From NCBI RefSeq assembly GCF_028640845.1, contig NC_080540.1, positions 154,139,920-154,203,919 on the forward strand: 64,000 bases of DNA, given 5' to 3'. This DNA comes from Ahaetulla prasina (taxonomy: Eukaryota > Chordata > Lepidosauria > Squamata > Colubridae). The position numbers and the translations under genes are program-made. Below are positions 57,796 to 64,000 of this stretch, one piece after another. The first letter of the stretch is position 1. Every line of letters begins with the position of its first letter. A model generated the notes under the pieces. The model searched no databases. It was not told the DNA's origin and saw only the letters and a list, made by a program, of their open reading frames with translations.

Positions 57796-59770
57796 CATTT
57801 GGATGAATATAAAAGCAATATTATATAAGCAACTGCTGGGGAAAAAGGGTTTCAAATCTAGATAAAGTTAACCACATATCTAATACTCATCAAATGCAAA
57901 CTTATCTGCATATACAATATCCACTTTCTCAAACTGATTAGTTCTCCATAGTGGGGATCAATTGGGCTTCTAAGTCACAAGCCACATTTCTATGGCCAGA
58001 GTTAGTCACCTGACCACTGACAGTTAATAAAAAAAAAAAAGAGGTTCTGTCAGTTTTTGGGTAGGAACAGGTTGGATGTCTTTTGTGAGACAGTTGGTTG
58101 GAGTCCTGGACAACAAGGTTGAAAATTGATTTGTTTAGGTAAAGTTAGAAATGTATAAAGTGATTTTTCTATTTTTGCTCTTTAGCTATGTTGTGTCTAG
58201 AAGCTAGAAGAAATATGTTCTTTCAGCACCAATGATAAAATTGATTTTTGTTTAAATCCTGGAGTTGACAAGTTAGTTGCCTTTTAGCTCCTCACCCCAG
58301 GTTGGCTGAGCTACAGACTCCCAAAGATTTTGGGGTGAGGATTTCTCCTTCAATCCTCTCGATTCCCCAAAGGCTGGAGGAGAAAGGTGAAATAAATTTA
58401 CAGTTAATGGGTGGTGGCAGCAAAGGAAACCAATTCTCCAGTCATTGTTCATTCTCAGGCACAGCTTACCTCAGAACTGAAGTTCTCAGAAGGAGGACTC
58501 CTTTAGCACTGAGGGCATCTTTCCCAGTATTACAACGCCAATAAAACAATAGCCATTAGCTACACCTAACCTGAAAGCAAGTCCTAGCTCTATAGAGCTA
58601 TAGAGCTCCAATAGGCAAGTAGGGAAAGCCATTATTTTTGCCACTTACAGAACTGTGGAGCTTGACTGGCATCCATACACTACATTACTATGTATATCTT
58701 GCCTCAAAAAGTGAGCAAAACAGCCATTCCTTTAAAAACATTTCATTCACATTTTATAGGGTGTTTTGTTCAATCTATCTGGCAGACAGCAGCTTGAAGG
58801 ACAATACACTAAACTCATATATTCTAAATACTGCTGAAAGCATACCCATTACATTATTTCTGTTTGGGTAAGCAATATTATGTGCAGAAAACAAATAAGA
58901 AATAATAAAATTAAAGAAATTAAAACTTGAAGTCAGAACCTCAATTTTTAAAATTCCATTTATATTGATACCATTCACTATATTTTTATATACCTGATTT
59001 AACCACATTCATGACTGATTCATATGTTGTTGTTTTTAAAAAATTATACCTATCTCTCATCAACTTTACTCAAATCCAACATTCTTGGCCTCTCTTTTTC
59101 TCAACCTATTCAGTTTCTCTTTTTTTCCAAGATCTTACATTGAATATGGAGTCAAGTGACCTCCAAACTCCCCACTAACTCTCTTAAATGCCGTGCTTTG
59201 CAATTCATTCTTTTTACCTGGCCAAATATCCCAGCGTACTTCTTTTTAATACTCCATAATGTAATTATTTTCATATTGTGGAACCTCTTTGCATTCACTT
59301 TTAGGAGAGTTAATTACCTACTAATCAAAACAGGGCCTCTGATTCTTCTTTTTGTACTCATTCCCTCTTGTTTCTTTGCTTCTTCCAAGATCCAGACTTT
59401 ATGCTAGCAAAATAAATAAATAAATGATCTAACCTATATTCAGATCTCAATTCCATTTATATCTTGCCACCAGACTTTTATTACTTTGTACTTACCAGAA
59501 CTACTTAATCTTTGGTAACAATATACCTGGAAATTAATGGCACATCTATAGATACACATAGGGCTTTGCAATATAGCAACATCCTCATGGCTAACCTCAA
59601 ATAAGATTTTCTTTAACACTTATTTCCCCTCCCAATTTTTTTTTAAACTTGAGATTTATTGATGATATTTCCTTCATCTGGATTCATGGAAATAATTCCA
59701 CATCAGATTCCATCGAGACTATAAAAATTTCCATCCAACAATCAACTTAAGCTTGGAGTTCTGTACAAAA

Positions 59771-60104
59771 TGGGCGTTGTCTTACCTGATACGCCCCTTC
59801 TTGGAGAGGTGGGAATGGCAGTCGGGTATGGGTTAACTCCCATGTCTGTCTGTCAGGACCGAGTCTGCTGATTTGTTTTGGCCCCACCTCTTCCTAGCTC
59901 TCCAGCTTTTCAGCGAGGATGGCATAGCAGACTGACGTGTCTATCTAAAATGAGAAACAATTAGTAGCCGCCCACCCTGACACCCCTGAGCCGGGAAGGA
60001 ACATAGGGTGAGGCTGACTGCCGTTCCCACCTCTCCAAGAAGGGGTGTATCTGGTAAGCTAACGCCCATTCTCTCAATCAGTGGGAACGGCAGTCAGGTA
60101 TGGG
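59771..60104. repeat. DIRS terminal region: 53-bp inverted repeat plus a direct repeat
   Basis: 59771..59823 and 60016..60068 are inverse to each other at 48 of 53 positions. A 24-bp motif GTGGGAAYGGCAGTCRGGTA(TGGG) occurs in direct orientation at 59810..59833 and 60081..60104. DIRS elements carry inverted termini and an internal complementary region instead of LTRs, which this arrangement fits. Confidence 0.8.
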
Positions 60105-60119
60105 ACATACCAAAGCTGA

Positions 60120-61200
60120 TGTCCTCCAAGGGAGGGATGACCCGGCTTCCAGAAGTCATAGTGATGACTTGTTGCAGAACTCGTCTGCCAAAGGAAGCAT
60201 CAGCCAACACATACAAATCCAGTTGGTAATGCTATATAAAAGGTGTCGGGGTGGACCACATGGCCACATTGCAAATTTCTCGGAGTGATGCCTGAATCCT
60301 CCAGGCTGCAGAAGTTGCAGCGCTCCTAGTCGAATGAGCTGAAATGTGCTTTGGGACTGGCTGTGGCGATTGTCACTCTGATCCAACGACCCAAAGTCCG
60401 TGACATGATTCTAGTTCCCATGGAGGTGGCTGAAAGGATATAAACAAGACCTCAGATTTTTTGATTGAGGTAGTACTGGAAATGTAACTTTTTGGAGCCC
60501 TGCGCATGTCCAACGTGTGCCAAAGGTGTTCCAGGCTATGTCAAGGAGATGGGCAGAAGTCCGGAAGGACAATTTCTTGTGTACAGTGAAAAACTGAATT
60601 GACTTTAGGCAGGAAGGTGGGGTCTAATCTGAGGACTACTCGATTGTTGTGAAAAATGCAAAGGTCTTATGGAGACCTTTGGAGGTCTGGAGAGAGCCGT
60701 ATGGAGAGAGCCGCCAGCTCTGAAACACAGCGGGCCAACATAATTGTGATGAGAAAAGAGAGTTTGAGAGATAGGAATCACAAAGAGATCTCTCTGAGAG
60801 GTTCAAAGGGTAATTTTGTCAGAGCTGTGAGAACAACATTCAGGCACCACGTTGGAAACCGGTGGATGGTGGGACGATACAAGTTGGAGGCGCCTCGAAG
60901 GAAATGGCGGATCAAGGGATCCTAAGTCGCCGAGGTGAGAGCTCTGGTGGCTAAAACAGAAGAGAGAGCAGCTATTTGTCTCTTCAATGTGTTGGGAGAT
61001 AGACCTCTCTCGAACCCAGCTTGGAGAAATTGAAGAATATGGAAGACTGAAGCCTCCATTGGGTTGATAGAGTGGGGCTGGTACTATGTGCAAAAGGATT
61101 GCCAGGTGGCAATCATAGATTCAAGTTGCTGACTCACGATGCGAGGCCTGAAGGGTGACAATTACGTTATCTGGAAAATTGGAATTCTTTAGGAAGTCCC
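60120..61200 (-). pseudogene. DIRS tyrosine recombinase remnant
   Basis: On the minus strand, pieces in different frames include DNVIVTLQASHRESAT (start of the recombinase region near 61130..61170) and, near 60280..60180, NVAMWSTPTPFI, a stop, HYQLDLYVLADASFGRRVLQ. The last resembles the C-terminal part of DIRS recombinases, where the catalytic Tyr is found. At least one in-frame stop and several shifts are present between them. Confidence 0.6.
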
Positions 61201-61720
61201 GCTCAACCTCCAGACAGTTAGTTGGAACCATTGCGGGTTGGGATGGTTGAGGGGGCCCTGTGTCAGGAGTACTGCATAGTCTGGAATCCTCCAATGGAGG
61301 ATAGTCTGGCTCTCCAATGGAGAGAGACAGTTGGTCTGTGTACCACGGCCTCCTGGGCCAGTGAGGAGTTACTAGAATCAGTTCCACCTTGTGGAAGAGA
61401 AGCCTTTGTATTACCTTGGGGATCAGGGGGAGAGGTGAGAAGGCATAGAAGGGGCCTTGAGGTCAGGGACAGTGAAGTGCATCCACTGCTTCCATCCCCG
61501 GTGTCAGATAATGGGAAAAGTACCTCGGGACCTGGTGGTTGTTTCAGGAGGCGAACAGGTTTACTGCTGGCATACCGGACCTGACAGCCAAGGCTTGAAA
61601 CAGGGAGAGATGAAGGGACCACTCTGTTGGATCGACGGGGTTGCGGCTGAAGGAGTCCGCCTGGCGATTCACGGAGCCTGATATGTGGGCCGCCGCAATA
61701 GATTTCAGGTGTGATTCTGC

Positions 61721-61996
61721 CTAAAGGCCAAGTCGCAGCGATTCTGTCATGAGGGCTTTGGAGTGTGTGCCTCCCATCCTGTTGATGTGCACCTTTGCTG
61801 TGGTGTTGTCGATCAGGACTAGAACGTCCTGACCCGAGATCAGATTGGCGAAACTGCGAAGAGCTAGGTAAATGGCTCTGAGTTTGAGTATGTTGATATT
61901 GAGGAAGGTCTCAAGAGAAGACCATTGACCTTGGGCCATGTGGGGTCCCAAATGTGCCCCCCACCTGGACAGGCTGGCATCTGTGGTCAATGTCAC
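61721..61996 (-). pseudogene. DIRS RNase H fragment with a lost catalytic Glu
   Basis: The minus-strand frame reads LTTDASLSRWGAHLGPHMAQ, then INILKLRAIYLALRSF, then LVLIDNTTAKVHINRMGGTH. In the family the second block is L-E-L-R-A-I, with the Glu catalytic; here it is Lys. The first (TTDAS) and third (DNTTA) Asp remain. It lies directly downstream of the reverse transcriptase frame with a stop/frame change between. Confidence 0.83.
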
Positions 61997-62008
61997 TTTG
62001 TGTGGTTC

Positions 62009-62614
62009 TCAGAAGTAGCTGCCATTGGAGATAGCGGTGCATGACCACCAGGTCAGGGATTCCCGCACATCGGGTGGAAATGCAACTCTTGAGTGGGAGG
62101 AACTACAGTGCCGCCGTTGATGAGGCAAGAGGAACCACTGCAGGGGTCTGCTGTGGAGGTGAGACCATGGTATGATTCCAAATGTAGAGACCATTTTACC
62201 TAGAAGTTGTGATAATTGGAATATGGAGGAATGCAGATGACAGCGATTGGCTAATGATGAGAAACTATCCCTACAGTCCCTCAAGAGAAAAACCATGGAG
62301 AGAGTGGTATCTATCTCCATGCCCAAGTGGAGAATGCGGGTGGTTGGGGAAAGGTGGCTTTTATCCCAATTTATAGAGAAACCATGGGCTTGGAAGATCC
62401 TGACGGTAGTATCAAGATCCTGTTTAGCTGATTGTAATGATCGGGATTGGATGAGGATAATCCATGGCAACGCTCGGTATTGAAAATGGCGTCCAGAGTA
62501 TGAAAATCTTAGGTACTGGTGATAAAAAGGGTGGATGGGGATATGGAGGTAAGCCTCTATTAAATCTATCGATGAAAGGAAATCCCCTGGTCGGATGGTG
62601 GAAAGAGAGTGCAT
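62009..62614 (-). pseudogene. DIRS reverse transcriptase lacking the catalytic YxDD box
   Basis: The 201-codon minus-strand frame has HSLSTIRPGDFLSSIDLIEA (first catalytic Asp in SSIDL, residue 17) and YLHIPIHP, then FSYSGRHFQYRALP. It then passes directly to IILIQSRSLQSAKQDLDTTV. The 35-40 residues that normally lie between the ALPFG-type motif and the I-L-I strand after Y-x-D-D are missing, so the copy cannot be catalytic. The thumb-like part (SHLSPTTRILHLGMEIDTTL) and SQLLGKMVSTFGIIPW remain. Confidence 0.87.
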
Positions 62615-62888
62615 TTTGAACTGGCGGTAGATTATGTATCAGCTCAAGGACTTTAAATCTAGAATTGCCCACCAGCCCCCAAGGACTTCCACACAACGAA
62701 TAACCGGGAATAGAATCCAAGACCCCTCTGTTCAGTGAGGACTGGTTCAATAGCGGTGATAGAAAGGAGGTGATCTATAGCCGATTGTATAAGAAGTCTC
62801 TGGAGTGATTCTTAGAAACGGGGCATCTTACGAAAAACCCTCACAGATTGTGGTCTTAACCCACTCATCCGACATGATTAGGTCCCAG

Positions 62889-63012
62889 TTTATTTATTTA
62901 TTTATTTATTTATTTATTTTATTAGATTTATAAACCGCCCTTCTCCCGAAGGACTCAGGGCGGTGTACAGCCAAAATAAAAAGAAACAATGTACAGTTAA
63001 AATAAAATTAAA
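62889..63012 (-). mobile_element. L2-type LINE 3' fragment inserted in the DIRS element
   Basis: On the minus strand: GTACACCGCCCTGAGTCCTT, CGGGAGAAGGGCGGTTTAT, AAATCTAATAAAATAAATAA and a (TAAA)n tail. Only the last ~120 bp of the LINE is present. It sits between gag and reverse transcriptase sequences. A duplicated GCCGCAAAGTGG next to its right edge may be a local tandem copy. Confidence 0.8.
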
Positions 63013-63239
63013 AAACATGGTTGGCCGCAAAGTGGGCCGCAAAGTGGGACAAGCGAGCGCCAACCGGGAGCGAGAGAAGCCTACTTGATGCGCCAGAAGG
63101 GATACCCTTTCCCTCCCCTGATGGGCCTGTGGCCCGTGAACCTAGATCCCTGCCTGACTTGATTGGAGTGGGAAGCACTGGCCGAGAAGAATCTTTGAGA
63201 TCGTTGGTTGTTGTAGAACGAGCCAGAGGCTCGAAAGAA

Positions 63240-63929
63240 TTAAGACCGGTTGTACGGTTGGGGTGTGGATTCACTTTGTCTGGAGGCTGATGGAAGAATT
63301 TTGCGTTTGTCACGAGTTTCCACCAAGATGGGTTCCAATGGGGCTCTGAATAACTTGTTGTTAGAGAAAGGAGCTGCTGCTAGGCGCCACTTGTTACGAG
63401 TGTCCACTTGCCATTGGTGAAGACATAAAAGACGCCTGGAGGTGACTGAAGTGCCTATGGCCTTGGCAGCGAATCTAGCGGCGTTAAGCGTGGCATCGGC
63501 CGAATATGCGAGAGAGGCTCTGATCTTATTAAGGTCCTGGTGTGACCTAATATCAGAGGGAGGAATCCTGTCCTGGAGTTGATTAAGCCAAATTAAGGAG
63601 GCGCAATCAAAGAAAGAAGATGTGGATGCTTTGACCACCCAGGCAGCCGCCTGGTGGGCTTTGATCAGAATCCTCTCAGCTCTTTTATCTTCAGGATGAA
63701 GTGATTCATCAGATGGGCCCGTAAGGGGAGAGGCCGAAGCTAACGCCACTATGGGGGCGTTAACAGAAGGAACCTGTAGGATGGTGTCTAGATTTTGGGC
63801 TACGTTATATAAACGTTTGTCCAATCCACTGGGGCTGAGGCCCAAGCCGGGAACAGCCCATTGGCGCTGAGCAACATCCTCAAAGAGTTTAAGAGGTGGG
63901 ACTGTTTCAGCTTCGATGGCCGGTTCCAT
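63240..63929 (-). pseudogene. DIRS gag-like ORF fragment
   Basis: A 229-codon minus-strand frame without stops reads FEDVAQRQWAVPGLGLSPSG, then DKRLYNVAQNLDTILQVPS, and later LNAARFAAKAIGTSVTSRRL. The alanine-rich body and the RFAAKAIGTSV block match vertebrate DIRS ORF1 proteins as I know them. No enzymatic motifs are present. Frame and sense continue to about 63010, where the L2 insert interrupts. The protein N-terminus is probably upstream: a shifted 62-codon frame at 63800..63988 overlaps, and no convincing start is seen. Confidence 0.8.
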
Positions 63930-64000
63930 AAATAAAGGATTGGATCTGTCTCAGGTTGTGAGGTTGGAGGAAGACAGTTGACCCCCAACCTGCTGGTGTT

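Larger units (their letters stand above)
42799..64000 (-). other. DIP2B: DIP2B upstream intron (probably intron 1), 5' end outside the window
   Basis: The AG acceptor abuts the exon at 42798. No GC-rich first exon (expected to encode the ELELELSEG end of the domain start) or CpG island is visible up to base 64000, so the promoter must lie further right. Stretches without recognised elements are 42799..44160, 45514..47750, 51340..52830, 53170..55125 and 57800..59765; a possible conserved island at 48193..48545 is listed separately. Confidence 0.8.
59771..64000 (-). mobile_element. DIRS-type tyrosine-recombinase retrotransposon, decayed, 5' end beyond the window
   Basis: On the minus strand the order is gag (63929..63240), reverse transcriptase (62614..62009), RNase H (61996..61721), remnants of a tyrosine recombinase (about 61200..60120), then a terminal region with inverted and direct repeats (60104..59771). 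This is the DIRS order, not that of LTR elements with integrase. An L2 3' fragment (62889..63012) separates gag from reverse transcriptase. Every coding part is damaged. Confidence 0.88.

Noticed and set aside
59008..59765. Search for DIP2B exon 1 or a CpG island
   Set aside because: The region is AT-rich with no start codon context or ELELELSEG-like coding. The first exon must lie outside the window.

Overview
This is vertebrate genomic DNA, almost entirely intronic and very rich in transposons. The only host gene I can identify is DIP2B (disco-interacting protein 2 homolog B), on the minus strand. Three consecutive short coding exons are visible at 42727..42798, 10155..10283 and 6520..6645. 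Each has consensus AG/GT splice borders, and all are phase 1 at both ends. Spliced, they read through without a stop into the conserved DIP2 N-terminal region: the end of the DMAP1-binding domain, a variable Ser/Pro/Arg linker, then the HTEAVQAALAKHKEQKMALP segment. The first exon and promoter lie beyond base 64000, and the next 3' exon lies below base 1, so the window holds parts of four introns.

The repeat content points to a squamate reptile, most likely a snake. It includes Sauria-type and other tRNA-derived squamate SINEs, CR1, L2 and RTE/BovB-like LINEs, an R4-like LINE with a zinc knuckle and restriction-like endonuclease, a DIRS-type tyrosine-recombinase retrotransposon, a Ty3/gypsy element and solo LTRs. 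There are also many non-autonomous hAT elements and a CR1 3' end carrying an (ATTCT)n array, which is the AATAG-type repeat reported as seeded by CR1 LINEs in snakes.

Layout. 1..6519 is the intron downstream of exon 6520..6645, with a TA-flanked MITE, a SINE, a hAT MITE and a solo LTR carrying an 18-codon minisatellite. 6646..10154 is a 3.5-kb intron with one hAT MITE and an old SINE. 10284..42726 is a 32-kb intron with most of the nested elements: gypsy in an R4-like LINE, a SINE in a DNA element, MITE in MITE, a mariner-type element in another DNA element, plus a C-free purine tract and a perfect 28-bp-arm palindrome. 42799..64000 is part of the upstream intron, with SINEs, L2 and RTE remnants, a second solo LTR and, from about 59770 to the right edge, a decayed DIRS element.

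The elements do not form a pathway. What they offer is an unusually readable insertion history, because many target-site duplications are still exact. I saw no convincing novel functional system. The best leads are the coding-length proline-rich minisatellite inside an LTR, the different target-site patterns of the hAT families, the DIRS copy with a missing catalytic box, and a non-repetitive island at 48.2-48.55 kb.
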